In this document: positions 8,369-16,938 of the stretch, piece after piece
Layout: each line of letters opens with the position of its first letter
Position numbering within the stretch: position 1 is the stretch's first letter
Assembly: GCF_047528295.1 (NCBI RefSeq)
Contig: NZ_CP180001.1
Coordinates: forward strand, 1,178,001-1,242,000
Origin: Peptacetobacter sp900550335
GTDB taxonomy: Bacteria > Bacillota > Clostridia > Peptostreptococcales > Peptostreptococcaceae
Reading direction: 5' to 3'
Length of the DNA: 64,000 nucleotides
Translations under genes and position numbers: made by a program
Notes under the pieces: model-generated
What the model was told of the DNA's origin: nothing
Database searches by the model: none
Seen by the model: only the letters and a program-made list of their open reading frames with translations

Positions 8369-9022
8369 ATGGTTAAATTAGCGCCATCAATATTATCAGC
8401 AGATTTTGCTAGATTACTAGAAGACGTAAAGAAAGTTGAAAAAGCAGGATGTGAGTATCTTCACATAGATGTTATGGACGGACATTTTGTACCAAATATA
8501 ACTCTTGGACCAGCAATAGTTAAAAGTTTAAGAAAAGATGTAAATATGGTATTTGATGCTCATCTTATGATAGAAAATCCAGATAACTACATAGAAGAAT
8601 TCGTAAAAGCAGGATGTGATATAATAACAGTTCACGTTGAAGCTTGTACTCATCTTCACAGAACTATACAGAACATAAAATCTCATGGTATAAAAGCAGG
8701 GGTTGTTTTAAACCCAGCTACATCTTTAGATACTATAAAATACGTTCTTGATGACGTTGATATGGTTCTTTTAATGTCTGTTAACCCAGGATTCGGTGGA
8801 CAGTCATACATACCATGTGTAACTGAAAAAATAAGAGAACTTAGAAAAATGATAGACGAAAGAGGTCTAAATGTTGAAATAGAAGTTGATGGTGGAGTTA
8901 AACCATCTAACATAAAAGAAGTAGTAGAAGCTGGTGCAGATGTATGTGTTGCTGGTTCTGCTATATTCGGTAAAGAAGATATAGATGCAGCTGTTAGAGA
9001 TCTTAGAGAAAACGCAAAATAG
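8369..9022 (+). CDS. rpe: Ribulose-phosphate 3-epimerase
   Basis: 217 residues, full-length TIM barrel. Motifs: LAPSILSADF at the N-terminus, HIDVMDGHFVPN with metal-binding His/Asp, MSVNPGFGGQS and EVDGGV. Interconverts ribulose-5-P and xylulose-5-P in the pentose phosphate pathway. AGGAGGT ribosome site overlaps the end of rsgA. Gln codons are all CAG. Confidence 0.97.
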   Translation: MVKLAPSILSADFARLLEDVKKVEKAGCEYLHIDVMDGHFVPNITLGPAIVKSLRKDVNMVFDAHLMIENPDNYIEEFVKAGCDIITVHVEACTHLHRTIQNIKSHGIKAGVVLNPATSLDTIKYVLDDVDMVLLMSVNPGFGGQSYIPCVTEKIRELRKMIDERGLNVEIEVDGGVKPSNIKEVVEAGADVCVAGSAIFGKEDIDAAVRDLRENAK

Positions 9023-9102
9023 TATACATTTGATAAAATAAAAATACTAAGTATAAAACAGTTAGTGTCTTAAAATAAAACTAGAAACAGAGTGATATAA
9101 AT

Positions 9103-9753
9103 TTGAAAACTTGTATATTTTTAAATGGTTCTATTTACGATTATGAAGATATAAAAAAGAAGATAGAATCTGAGAATTACGATAATATAATTTGTGCGGA
9201 TGGAGGTGCAAATCACGTTTATAAAATGGGTATGACTCCAGGTTATATAATAGGTGATTTGGATTCGGTAAATCCGGAAATTGTAGAATACTACAAAGAG
9301 AAGGGTGTGGAATTTAAGAAATTCCCAGAGAAAAAGAATGAAACAGATTCAGAGCTTTGTATTATATTAGCCGATATGCTTGGCTCTAAGGAAGTGGATT
9401 TGTATGCAGCTCTTGGGGGAAGGATTGACCACACTTTAGCAAATGTGAAATTATTGGATTATATGAGAAGAAAAGGTATGACTCCAAGGATTATAACTGA
9501 GGATGAGATACTTTATCTTGTTCATAATGGTAGTTTAAATGTGAAGGGTAATAAGGGAGATACTTTATCTGTTATTCCTATTAGAGGGGATGCAGCAGGA
9601 ATTAGTCTTTACAATTTAGAGTACCCACTTGATAATTTCACTATGGACTATGCTCAGCCTAGAGGAATATCTAATGTGATGCTTGGTGAAGAGTGCACAG
9701 TAGAGATAAAAAATGGATCAGCTATTGTTGTTAGAAATTTAAAAGAAGTATAA
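9103..9753 (+). CDS. thiN: Thiamine pyrophosphokinase
   Basis: 216 residues beginning at a TTG (MKTCIFLNGS), with GAGTGAT upstream. CADGGANHVYKMG and GDLDSVNPE are the family's nucleotide/Mg signatures; FPEKKNETDSE and LGGRIDHTLAN follow, as in YloS/ThiN. Converts thiamine to thiamine pyrophosphate with ATP. In spore formers spoVM normally follows this gene; none is seen here and a terminator comes directly after. Confidence 0.95.
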   Translation: MKTCIFLNGSIYDYEDIKKKIESENYDNIICADGGANHVYKMGMTPGYIIGDLDSVNPEIVEYYKEKGVEFKKFPEKKNETDSELCIILADMLGSKEVDLYAALGGRIDHTLANVKLLDYMRRKGMTPRIITEDEILYLVHNGSLNVKGNKGDTLSVIPIRGDAAGISLYNLEYPLDNFTMDYAQPRGISNVMLGEECTVEIKNGSAIVVRNLKEV

Positions 9754-9757
9754 ATAG

Positions 9758-9801
9758 AAAAAGAAGAGGGAGTACTTTGGCTATTTCCCTCTTCTTTTTT
9801 A
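9758..9801. terminator. Bidirectional terminator between thiN and the DUF6773-like gene
   Basis: AAAAAGAAGAGGGA at 9758-9771 pairs with TTCCCTCTTCTTTTTT at 9785-9800. T-runs on both strands fit termination of both convergent genes. A similar AAGAAGAGGG stem forms the outer arm of palindrome copy 3 at ribU. Confidence 0.88.
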
Positions 9802-9879
9802 CATTTATAAACCGTTTTAAATTTCAAAATAACAATTTCTGAGCCACTTTTTATTTTGAAGAGGGCTAGAGATTAGATT

Positions 9880-10347
9880 TTATTCTTCGTCATCGCTTTC
9901 ATCAAGTTTGCTTCTTCTTTTGTTTGTTGCTGCCATACAGATTTGTAGTAGGATGTATGTTAGTATTCCTGTAAATAGTGCAGACATTATGAAAGTACCA
10001 ACAACTTCTTGTTCAGTTTCTAGTGGAAATGTGAATGCATTTAATAGCCCAACTATTACACCTGCTATTATTGCTCCAATTGCATTTGTTTTGTTAGAGG
10101 CTTTTATAGATCTCGCCCATATTCCATTTTTTATGCAGCTAAATAGCATGTATATGTCTAATGCAAAAAATGTTATAACTTCTCCTAATATATGAGGCTC
10201 TGTTCCAGTGTAATTTGCGTATGCCATTTGTACAAACATAGATATTACAAGTAATGAGAATGCAATCCAAACACCATGACTTTCTATTTTTAATAATTTT
10301 TGTTCTTGCATTTCATCTAAGTAATTTCGTCTAAATATATTTTTCAT
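9880..10347 (-). CDS. Small four-helix membrane protein, DUF6773-like, paired with an XRE regulator
   Basis: 155 residues from ATG at 10347 (GGAGGA upstream; the TTG at 10362 is inside the ribosome site). Four hydrophobic segments, a cytosolic N-terminus RRNYLDEMQEQKLLKIES and a charged C-terminus. Such proteins are usually encoded next to a short Cro/C1-type repressor, as here (10485-10685). Function unknown; I would compare it with the DUF6773/DUF3796-type membrane partners of XRE regulators. Name assigned from memory of the family, not from a search. Confidence 0.6.
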   Translation of the reverse strand: MKNIFRRNYLDEMQEQKLLKIESHGVWIAFSLLVISMFVQMAYANYTGTEPHILGEVITFFALDIYMLFSCIKNGIWARSIKASNKTNAIGAIIAGVIVGLLNAFTFPLETEQEVVGTFIMSALFTGILTYILLQICMAATNKRRSKLDESDDEE

Positions 10348-10435
10348 AAAAGTTTCCTCCAATCATGTTGTTTTATATCTTTTTATATGTTTCGTATTTT
10401 TTATATCTTTGTATAGATTACAAAACGATTTTTAA

Positions 10436-10498
10436 TCCCAAAATTTTATTTATTATCTCAAAATTTTGTTTATTATCCCAAAATTTATTCATTATCCC
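10436..10498 (-). repeat. Three tandem ~20-base repeats at the 3' end of the XRE gene
   Basis: On the minus strand GGGATAATRAAYAAAATTTT occurs three times in a row (10499 down to about 10438). The first unit encodes the final W-D-N-E and stop of the XRE protein, the others follow in the spacer before the membrane-protein gene. Probably a slippage-type duplication of the gene end. Confidence 0.7.
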
Positions 10499-10685
10499 AG
10501 AATAATTCGTCCAATGTTTTTCCGAGAACTTTGCAAATTTGGATGCATAAATTTATGGTAGGATTGTAATCTCCTTTTTCTATAGCACTTATTGTCTGTC
10601 TAGTTACACCGACTTTTTCTGCTAAGTCCTTTTGTGTCATATCTAATGCAGCTCTGGCTGATTTTATTTTTAAATTTTTAGGCAT
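10485..10685 (-). CDS. Small XRE-family (Cro/C1-type) transcriptional regulator
   Basis: 66 residues, one helix-turn-helix: LKIKSARAALDMTQKDLAEKVGVTRQTISAIEKGDYNPTI, then LCIQICKVLGKTLDELFW. This is the short YozG/PlcR-like single-domain type. GAGGTGAG ribosome site. Probably controls itself and the membrane-protein gene downstream (9880-10347). A promoter is visible at 10720-10748. Confidence 0.9.
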   Translation of the reverse strand: MPKNLKIKSARAALDMTQKDLAEKVGVTRQTISAIEKGDYNPTINLCIQICKVLGKTLDELFWDNE

Positions 10686-10719
10686 TTGCTCACCTCGTTT
10701 CTATCCTATCTTTGATTTT

Positions 10720-10748
10720 AATATAATATATATAATACAAAAAGTCAA
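10720..10748 (-). promoter_or_regulatory. Promoter of the XRE / membrane-protein operon
   Basis: Read on the minus strand: TTGACT (10748-10743), 17 bases, TATATT (10725-10720), about 40 bases before the XRE start. Confidence 0.65.
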
Positions 10749-10999
10749 ATATATTTTACTTTTATATAAATAAATATTACCTTTAGATATATGATATTTG
10801 TAAAAATATATAAAAAATATTTAAAAAAATAGAGTAGGATAAGGGAAATTTAAATTATTAAGTAAATGATATGTAAATAATATTTGTAATATGTATATAC
10901 AAAATAAGTACAAAATATATTCAAAACAGTTTAAAAATGATATAATTAAGGAAATAGATTTTGAAAATTTAAATTAATATTAAAAAAGTGAGGGAAATT
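10749..10999. other. Gene-free AT-rich stretch between XRE and HAD genes
   Basis: No ORF with a ribosome site. A TATAAT at 10941-10946 may be the -10 of the HAD gene; no clear -35 is visible. Nothing else recognised. Confidence 0.4.
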
Positions 11000-11635
11000 A
11001 TGAACAGACCAGACTCTATAATTTTTGACTTAGACGGAACAATGTGGGACACAAGAGATGATGTCGCAGAAATATGGAATGAAGTTTTTGTAAAATATGG
11101 ATTTGAAGCTAGTTTAACTGGTGAAATTGTTGCAAGTTATATGGGACTTCCTTACAATGAAGCAATGGAGCAGATGTTAGGACATATACCTGAAGAAATT
11201 AGGATAAAAATGATGGATGAGTGTGCAAGTGTAGAAACTCAGAAAATAGATGAAAGAAATGGTGGGAAAATATTCCCTAATGTAAAGGAAACTCTTGATG
11301 AGCTTGTTAAAGACTACAGATTATTTATAGTAAGTAACTGCCAGAAGGGGTATATTGAAGCATTTTTAAGAATAAACAGACTTGAAGAATATTTTGAGGA
11401 CACTGAAAATGCTGAGAATACAGGTCTTCAGAAGGGCGAAAATAATAAATTAGTGATAGAAAGAAATAATTTGAAAAATCCTGTTTATGTTGGTGATACA
11501 AAAGGTGATGCGAGAAGTGCTGAATTTGTTAGAATACCATTTGTATATGCTGAATATGGATTTGATACAGTAGAGAAGTATGATGCAAAAATAGCTGATT
11601 TCTCTGAGTTATTAAAACTAGATATGTTTAACTAA
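11000..11635 (+). CDS. HAD-superfamily phosphatase (phosphoglycolate-phosphatase-like)
   Basis: 211 residues from ATG 11000 (GTGAGGGA just upstream; an in-frame GTG at 10988 is part of that ribosome site). HAD motif I FDLDGTMWDT (catalytic D pair), motif II IVSNCQKG, motif III lysine region and motif IV GDTKGDARSAEF. Cap domain of the Gph/PGP type. Likely a small-molecule phosphatase; substrate unknown. The last ~17 codons are present again as a diverged inverted copy at about 11790-11842, the outer arm of palindrome copy 2. Confidence 0.88.
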   Translation: MNRPDSIIFDLDGTMWDTRDDVAEIWNEVFVKYGFEASLTGEIVASYMGLPYNEAMEQMLGHIPEEIRIKMMDECASVETQKIDERNGGKIFPNVKETLDELVKDYRLFIVSNCQKGYIEAFLRINRLEEYFEDTENAENTGLQKGENNKLVIERNNLKNPVYVGDTKGDARSAEFVRIPFVYAEYGFDTVEKYDAKIADFSELLKLDMFN

Positions 11636-11842
11636 GTAATAATGGCGATAATTTCTAAAAAAACTCCTTTAAAAGCTAGCCATCATTACTGAATTCCTCT
11701 CCAGGCGATCAAGTCGCATTGTCGAGTTCATTTCAGTAATAATGCCAAGCAAAAGGAGTTTTTTTATAGAAAATTATCGTCATTTATTTTAGTTAAATAC
11801 ATCTGATGTTTGTAATATCAGAGAAGTCAGCTATTTTTGCAT
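11583..11842 (+). repeat. Core-centred giant palindrome, copy 2 (after the HAD gene)
   Basis: Core halves CTCCAGGC at 11699-11706 and GCATTGTCGAG at 11716-11726; the inner hairpin is reduced to GCGA/TCGC. The arms are 116 bases on each side. The inner part holds a terminator-like AAACTCCTTT / AAAGGAGTTTTTTT pair. The outer part matches the coding 3' end: ATGCAAAAATAGCTGA at 11583-11598 has a perfect reverse complement at 11827-11842, with TTCTCTGA and TTTAACTAA (the gene's end) also repeated. The inverted copy is diverged by scattered changes. Begins within the HAD gene and is in its sense orientation. Confidence 0.88.
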
Positions 11843-11935
11843 TTGAAGTATAATAAATGAAGTTTGTAAAATTTTTTGATTTGTAGTTAAAATAATTTAC
11901 GTTTATAGTTAAAATAATTTACAAATAAATTTAAA

Positions 11936-12766
11936 TTATAATTCGTGGAATATAGGTTTCATTTTTTCAAATGTGCAGAATTTTTTAAAGCCTATATCTC
12001 TAAGCTCCTGCTTTAATTCTTCTATATGAGAATTACAAAGGTCTTTTTTAGAGTGTGAATCACTTCCAATAGTTAAAATTTCTCCACCTAATTCTAAGTA
12101 TAGTTTTAAAATATCTCTTGAAGGCATTAGGTTGTCTAGTTTGTATTTTATAGAAGAAGTGTTTAGCTCAATTCCTTTTCCGTCGGCAATTATGTATTTT
12201 AAAATTTTAGTTATAATCTCTTTATTTTCTACAAATGGATTGTAACCGTCTTTTTCGTCATATCTTTTTAATAAATCTAAATGTCCTAAGACAGAGTAGT
12301 TATGGTAATTTTGAACAAGATAGTATAAATTTTCAAAGTATAGTCTATAATATTCCTCTTCAGTCTTAGCATCTTGAAATGAGTAATTCCAAAGCTCTTT
12401 GTCGTCTATTTCATGAACAGACATTATTATAAAATCAAAAGGATATTTTTTAAATAATTCCTCATATTTTAGAATAGTATGTTTCTGAATTCCAAATTCA
12501 AGCCCATTTTTTATACTTATATCATCTTTGTATAAATCTCTAACTCTATCTAATTCAGAAAAATATTTTTCAAAATCGACATTTAAAACCTTACCTTCTA
12601 CTTCTTCTGGATTTAAATCTTTTAAATCGTACTTAACCCCATAATCTACATGGTCTGTAAAACAAATTTCTTTAATTCCAAGAGAAATAGCGTCTTTTAC
12701 ACATTCCTCCATTGGATATTCTGAATCGTCGCTAAATATTGTATGAGTGTGGTAATCGCAAAACAT
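11936..12766 (-). CDS. PHP-domain phosphoesterase, histidinol-phosphatase (HisJ/HisK) family
   Basis: 276 residues starting MFCDYHTHTIFSDD, the metal-binding HxH of PHP enzymes, followed by CFTDHVD, GLEFGIQ, SVHEID, LGHLDLLKRYD and the C-terminal GSDSHS. This is the class that hydrolyses histidinol phosphate, but no his genes are nearby, so another phosphoester substrate is possible. AGGGAGGA ribosome site; promoter at 12803-12830. Confidence 0.87.
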   Translation of the reverse strand: MFCDYHTHTIFSDDSEYPMEECVKDAISLGIKEICFTDHVDYGVKYDLKDLNPEEVEGKVLNVDFEKYFSELDRVRDLYKDDISIKNGLEFGIQKHTILKYEELFKKYPFDFIIMSVHEIDDKELWNYSFQDAKTEEEYYRLYFENLYYLVQNYHNYSVLGHLDLLKRYDEKDGYNPFVENKEIITKILKYIIADGKGIELNTSSIKYKLDNLMPSRDILKLYLELGGEILTIGSDSHSKKDLCNSHIEELKQELRDIGFKKFCTFEKMKPIFHEL

Positions 12767-12802
12767 AGAAAGTCCTCCCTTTTTATTAGTTTTCTAATTT
12801 TA

Positions 12803-12830
12803 ATTATATCATTGCAAAAGTTAAAATCAA
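12803..12830 (-). promoter_or_regulatory. Promoter of the PHP phosphoesterase gene
   Basis: Minus strand: TTGATT (12830-12825), 16-base spacer, TATAAT (12808-12803), about 40 bases before the start codon. The remaining gene-free stretch 12831-13049 is AT-rich with a short repeated motif (CTTAACTCAAAAAACTAAAC-like) and nothing else recognised. Confidence 0.7.
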
Positions 12831-13049
12831 TCAAGATAAAAACTAATGAAGTAAAATTAAATTTAACAACTAGATAATGATAAAAATCAATTCAATAAAC
12901 TTAACTCAAAAAACTAAACTTGACTTAATTCAAAAAACTAAACCTGATATATAGAAACTCTTAAGAAATTCTTTAAAAATATACAAAGTCTATCTTTAAA
13001 ATTATTCAATACAATATAATTAACAAAAGAGAGAAAGGAAGTTTGGGAG

Positions 13050-13151
13050 ATGGAAAGGAAAAAATTTAAAAAGCCATTATCTATTTATATCAATAAAAAT
13101 TATAGTAATAATAAAATTTCATCTAAAAGCTACATACTGTTGTATAATTAA
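13050..13151 (+). CDS. Possible 33-residue peptide upstream of the two-component system
   Basis: ATG at 13050 preceded by GGAAGTTTGGGAG; encodes MERKKFKKPLSIYIN... and stops at 13149-13151, 33 bases before the response-regulator gene. Basic, no hydrophobic stretch. It ends over a TATAAT (13143-13148) that may be the regulator's -10. Could be a leader peptide or chance ORF. Confidence 0.3.
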   Translation: MERKKFKKPLSIYINKNYSNNKISSKSYILLYN

Positions 13152-13184
13152 AGAGTACAAATTATACGACAAAGGAGAAATATT

Positions 13185-13904
13185 ATGAACGCATATAACA
13201 TATTAGTAGTTGAAGATGAAAAAGAAATAGCAGAGGCTGTTGAAATATACTTATTAAATCAGGGATACAATGTTTTTAAAGCTTTCAACGGAATGGAAGG
13301 TCTTAAAGTTTTAGAAAATGAAGAGATTCATTTAGCAATAGTGGATATAATGATGCCTGTAATGGACGGGATAACATTCACTATGAAAGCTAGAGAAAAT
13401 CACAATTTCCCGATAATAATGCTTTCAGCAAAATCTGAAGAAGTAGACAAGATAATGGGACTAAACATAGGGGCAGACGATTACGTTACAAAACCTTTCA
13501 AACCTCTTGAACTTTTGGCTAGAGTAAATTCTCAGCTAAGAAGATACACAAAATATATGAACATTCAAAAATCAAACTCAACAGAAGTTGAAGCTGTGAA
13601 TGAGAACATATATACAATAGGAGGGCTTGAGTTAAATGACGATACAAAAGAGGTTTCTGTTGACGGAAATCCAGTAAGACTGACTCCAATAGAATTTAAG
13701 ATTTTAGGATTACTTATAAAAAATCCTGGCAGAGTATTTCCAGCAGAAGAAATTTACGAAAGAGTTTGGAATGAGGCTGCGATAAACACAGATACTGTAA
13801 TGGTACATGTAAGAAATATAAGAGAAAAAATAGAATTGGATCCGAAAAATCCAAGATACTTAAAGGTGGTGTGGGGAGTTGGATACAAAATTGAAAAAAT
13901 CTAA
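13185..13904 (+). CDS. OmpR/PhoB-family response regulator
   Basis: 239 residues. Receiver domain with VVEDEKE acidic pair, phospho-acceptor Asp in LAIVDIMMPVMDG, S/T in MLSAKS and K in TKPF; C-terminal winged helix ending VWGVGYKIEK. Ribosome site AAGGAGAAA. Its 3' end overlaps the histidine kinase gene, so both are translated from one message. Signal unknown. Confidence 0.95.
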   Translation: MNAYNILVVEDEKEIAEAVEIYLLNQGYNVFKAFNGMEGLKVLENEEIHLAIVDIMMPVMDGITFTMKARENHNFPIIMLSAKSEEVDKIMGLNIGADDYVTKPFKPLELLARVNSQLRRYTKYMNIQKSNSTEVEAVNENIYTIGGLELNDDTKEVSVDGNPVRLTPIEFKILGLLIKNPGRVFPAEEIYERVWNEAAINTDTVMVHVRNIREKIELDPKNPRYLKVVWGVGYKIEKI

Positions 13905-16278
13905 AGACGATAAATCAAAGAAAATAGTAGCCAATTTAGTCGTATTAGTTATTTTGTTTGCAAGTGCGTTTGGTGTTATGAGCACATACAGAAAAATGAC
14001 GGATAATTTAAAAATAGAAGACCAAATTTTAAATACTGAAAATGCAGCTGGTTATTTTTTAGATCAGATATATCCAATGTACTGGAAATTGAAGAGTAGT
14101 GAGGGGAATGTAGATAAACCTTCAGATTTATTTTTAACAGAAGAAAATATTAAAAGTGCCTTTGGAAACATAGACATAGACTTAGGTACACCAGAAGAAT
14201 TAACAGATGAAATGAATGACGATGGAGATGTAATACTAAAAAAAGAAGATATAATAGAGGACTTTAATGAAGCGTTTGGAAATGATATGGAGTATTCGGA
14301 AATAGCTTTAAATGCAGCCAATAAACCTATCAAGTATAATGTTTATGACAAAACGAACAAAAAGGACATTGGAAATGAAAAAAATGAATTAGATCTTATC
14401 AGAAAAATGGCATTAAGTCAGTTAAATGAAGAAGGTAGTGCTAAAACAGAAGAAATATTGGACAAATATTTATTCTACATGGTTTTAGATTTTGATAAAG
14501 ACGGAAACTACAGCTTCAAAACTTTACACGGAATAGATATAAATAAATGCGAAAGTGCTATGTTAGGAACAACTTCAGACTGGAAGGTAAGAAGTCAAAA
14601 TTTACACAATAATAGCGGTGGAGGTCCTTTAAGTTATAAATTACCTCCTATAAAAGACGCGACTTTTACAATAGGGCTAACAAAAAGAGATGCATTCACT
14701 ATATTATCTAATCCATATAATTCAAGCAGATATAATTACAATGGAATTTATTATCTTCTTTCAGGGGATAAGATGCATACATTAAATCAGATAGCAATGG
14801 TAGCTATTATAATAATGTGCGTATATGCTTTATTAGGATTTGTTTTACCTAATAGCATAAGAAATGATGTATTTGCAATGAGCAGTGTGATAAAAGTTCC
14901 GATAGAAGTGATAGTGATACTTGTATTTTTAATATCTTCGGCGTTTGCAACTGTGATAAATCCAATACAGGTTATAGATGTTAGTACATCAGATTCATTG
15001 GCGAATATACTTATGCAAATGGTTCCTATATCAGCAACTACAGCTTCGTGGGGAGTAGTGATAGGTAATTTAGGATATTGGATGATATTATTTGCACTAT
15101 GCTTAATGGGTGGTATATATCTAAGAGATATGATTGCTAAGGGTGATAGAAAAGTAATATTCAATTCTTGTATAACAGTTAGAGTTGTAAAATGGATGAT
15201 TTCAAAGGTTAAAAAGTTCTTTAGCTGGATGAATAATCTAGATTTAAAAGATGGATATGAAAAATTCATATTAGCAGCATTAGGAGTAAACTTCCTAGCG
15301 ATAACAATTTGTTCTTCAATTTGGGGATTTGGTATAATCACAGGAGCAATATATTCAGTAATACTTTACATTTTAATAAAGAAAAAATTTGGCAAAGTAT
15401 TAGAAGACTACAACAAACTAGAAACAATAACTGAAGATATAGCAAATGGCGATTTTGGATCAGTGCCAGAAGAAGATTTAGGAGTATTCAATCCTATAAA
15501 AGAAAACCTAGAAAATATAGAAAAAGGATTTAGTGCAGCGGTTAGTGAAGAAGTTAAGAGCCAGAAGATGAAAACTGAGCTTATAACTAATGTTTCACAC
15601 GATTTAAAAACTCCACTTACTTCAATAATCACTTATGTAGACCTTCTTAAAAAAGAGGGAATAACAGAAGAAGAAAGACAGAAATATCTTGATACTATAG
15701 ATAAAAAATCAAATAGATTAAAATTTCTTATTGAAGACTTATTTGAAGTAAGTAAGGCCACAAGTGGAAATGTTAAAATGAATCCTATGAAGGTAGATGT
15801 TGTATCTTTAATCAAACAGACTTTAGTAGAACTTGAGGACAAATTGAATGCAACTCATTTAGAAGTTAAGGGGAATTTCCCAGAAGAAAAGGTGATACTA
15901 GAATTAGATAGTATGAGAACTTTCCGCATATTCTCTAATTTAATATCTAATATCTCAAAATACTCAATGCCATACACTAGAGTATACATAAATGTTAAGA
16001 GAGATGCAGAAAATACAGAGATAGAGTTTAAGAATATTTCAGCAGAGGAATTAAACTGCGATGTTGAAAATCTAACAGAAAGATTTGTTAGAGGAGATAA
16101 ATCAAGAAATACTGAGGGAAGTGGGCTTGGACTTGCAATAGCTAAGAGCTTCACAGAGCTTCAGGACGGTAAGATGAAGGTAAGTTCAGATGGAGATTTA
16201 TTCAAAGTAGTGCTTACATTTAAGAATCAGAGAAATCTAAAAAAAGAGGAAGCTTCATCAGGAGCAGAAAATAAATAA
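13891..16278 (+). CDS. Large multi-pass sensor histidine kinase
   Basis: About 795 residues from TTG 13891 (GGGGAG upstream; TTG 13879 is an alternative), overlapping the regulator by 14 bases. Membrane segment near residue 15-32, a ~260-residue extracytoplasmic region rich in D/E/N, then about five or six further membrane segments, a HAMP-like linker (ITEDIANGDFGSV), HisKA with H570 in NVSHDLKTPLTS and an ATPase domain ending GSGLGLAIAKSF. The multi-helix middle suggests sensing of or within the membrane. Larger than ordinary PhoR-type kinases. Cognate partner is the preceding regulator. Confidence 0.93.
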   Translation: MKKSKDDKSKKIVANLVVLVILFASAFGVMSTYRKMTDNLKIEDQILNTENAAGYFLDQIYPMYWKLKSSEGNVDKPSDLFLTEENIKSAFGNIDIDLGTPEELTDEMNDDGDVILKKEDIIEDFNEAFGNDMEYSEIALNAANKPIKYNVYDKTNKKDIGNEKNELDLIRKMALSQLNEEGSAKTEEILDKYLFYMVLDFDKDGNYSFKTLHGIDINKCESAMLGTTSDWKVRSQNLHNNSGGGPLSYKLPPIKDATFTIGLTKRDAFTILSNPYNSSRYNYNGIYYLLSGDKMHTLNQIAMVAIIIMCVYALLGFVLPNSIRNDVFAMSSVIKVPIEVIVILVFLISSAFATVINPIQVIDVSTSDSLANILMQMVPISATTASWGVVIGNLGYWMILFALCLMGGIYLRDMIAKGDRKVIFNSCITVRVVKWMISKVKKFFSWMNNLDLKDGYEKFILAALGVNFLAITICSSIWGFGIITGAIYSVILYILIKKKFGKVLEDYNKLETITEDIANGDFGSVPEEDLGVFNPIKENLENIEKGFSAAVSEEVKSQKMKTELITNVSHDLKTPLTSIITYVDLLKKEGITEEERQKYLDTIDKKSNRLKFLIEDLFEVSKATSGNVKMNPMKVDVVSLIKQTLVELEDKLNATHLEVKGNFPEEKVILELDSMRTFRIFSNLISNISKYSMPYTRVYINVKRDAENTEIEFKNISAEELNCDVENLTERFVRGDKSRNTEGSGLGLAIAKSFTELQDGKMKVSSDGDLFKVVLTFKNQRNLKKEEASSGAENK

Positions 16279-16354
16279 TATTTAGCATCGGAAAAATATA
16301 AAAAAGATAGAAAAATAAAAAATGTAAGGAAAAAATAAAATATAAGAAAAAATG

Positions 16355-16396
16355 AAAAAAGAGCTTTATCTTGTATGGAGATAAAAGCTCTTTTTT
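16355..16396. terminator. Bidirectional terminator between the kinase and copper-chaperone genes
   Basis: AAAAAAGAGCTTTAT pairs with ATAAAAGCTCTTTTTT; suits both convergent genes. No core element in this convergent gap. Confidence 0.88.
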
Positions 16397-16428
16397 ATGA
16401 TTATATTTAATTGGTGAACAAGTTTATA

Positions 16429-16644
16429 TTATGCTAAAACACATTCTATAGGTTCAAATCCTTCTTCATCTATAGCATTCATTAAAGTTTCGTCAGCTAT
16501 TGATTCTTCAACATCAACAGTTGCACTTTTATCTTCTAAACTAACTTCTAATACATCTACACCGTCTATAGCAGAAAGTGCTTCAGTTATTCTATTTACA
16601 CAATGCTGGCATCCCATGCCATCTATTTTTATTATTTTTTTCAT
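16429..16644 (-). CDS. CopZ-like heavy-metal-associated domain protein
   Basis: 71 residues, a single ferredoxin-like HMA domain. Metal site GMGCQHCVNRI (C-x2-C) near the N-terminus instead of the more usual GMTC. Likely a copper(I) chaperone; no CopA ATPase is adjacent in the window. AGGAGGAAG ribosome site. The upstream region has a good promoter and a CsoR-like operator, in keeping with copper control. Confidence 0.9.
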   Translation of the reverse strand: MKKIIKIDGMGCQHCVNRITEALSAIDGVDVLEVSLEDKSATVDVEESIADETLMNAIDEEGFEPIECVLA

Positions 16645-16673
16645 AATACTTCCTCCTAAAAATTTAAAAGTAA

Positions 16674-16693
16674 TATACCTTGTAGGGGTATTA
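16674..16693 (-). promoter_or_regulatory. CsoR-like operator upstream of the HMA gene
   Basis: ATATACCTTGTAGGGGTATT contains the pseudo-palindrome TACC-N5-GGGGTA, the shape of sites bound by CsoR copper repressors. It lies about 30 bases before the start codon and just downstream of the promoter, a repressing position. The repressor gene is not in the window. Confidence 0.6.
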
Positions 16694-16706
16694 TTTCTAC
16701 AATTTG

Positions 16707-16735
16707 ATTATATGTTTATTGGTTATTAAAGTCAA
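16707..16735 (-). promoter_or_regulatory. Promoter of the HMA gene
   Basis: Minus strand: TTGACT (16735-16730), exact 17-base spacer, TATAAT (16712-16707). Confidence 0.8.
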
Positions 16736-16796
16736 TATAGTATTGATTTTATTTTTTAATTGTGATAATTTAATAATAGACAACTGAATTAGTTAA

Positions 16797-16938
16797 GATG
16801 TCTTCAGGGCAGGGTGAGATTCCCGACCGGCGGTATAGTCCGCGAGCGTTTTTTTAAAACGCAGGAATTGGCAAAAGTTCAATTCAGGATTTGGTGAAAT
16901 TCCAAAACCGACAGTATAGTCTGGATGAGAGAAGATGT
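16797..16938 (+). promoter_or_regulatory. FMN riboswitch (RFN element)
   Basis: The conserved RFN strings are present in order: TCTTCAGGGCAGGGTGA, ATTCCCGACCGGCGGTA, GTCCGCGAGCG, then GCAGGAATTGG, GGTGAAATTCC, AACCGACAGTA, AGTCTGGATGAGAGAAGA. FMN binding is expected to favour the terminator at 17103-17139 and shut off the riboflavin transporter gene downstream. Confidence 0.97.
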
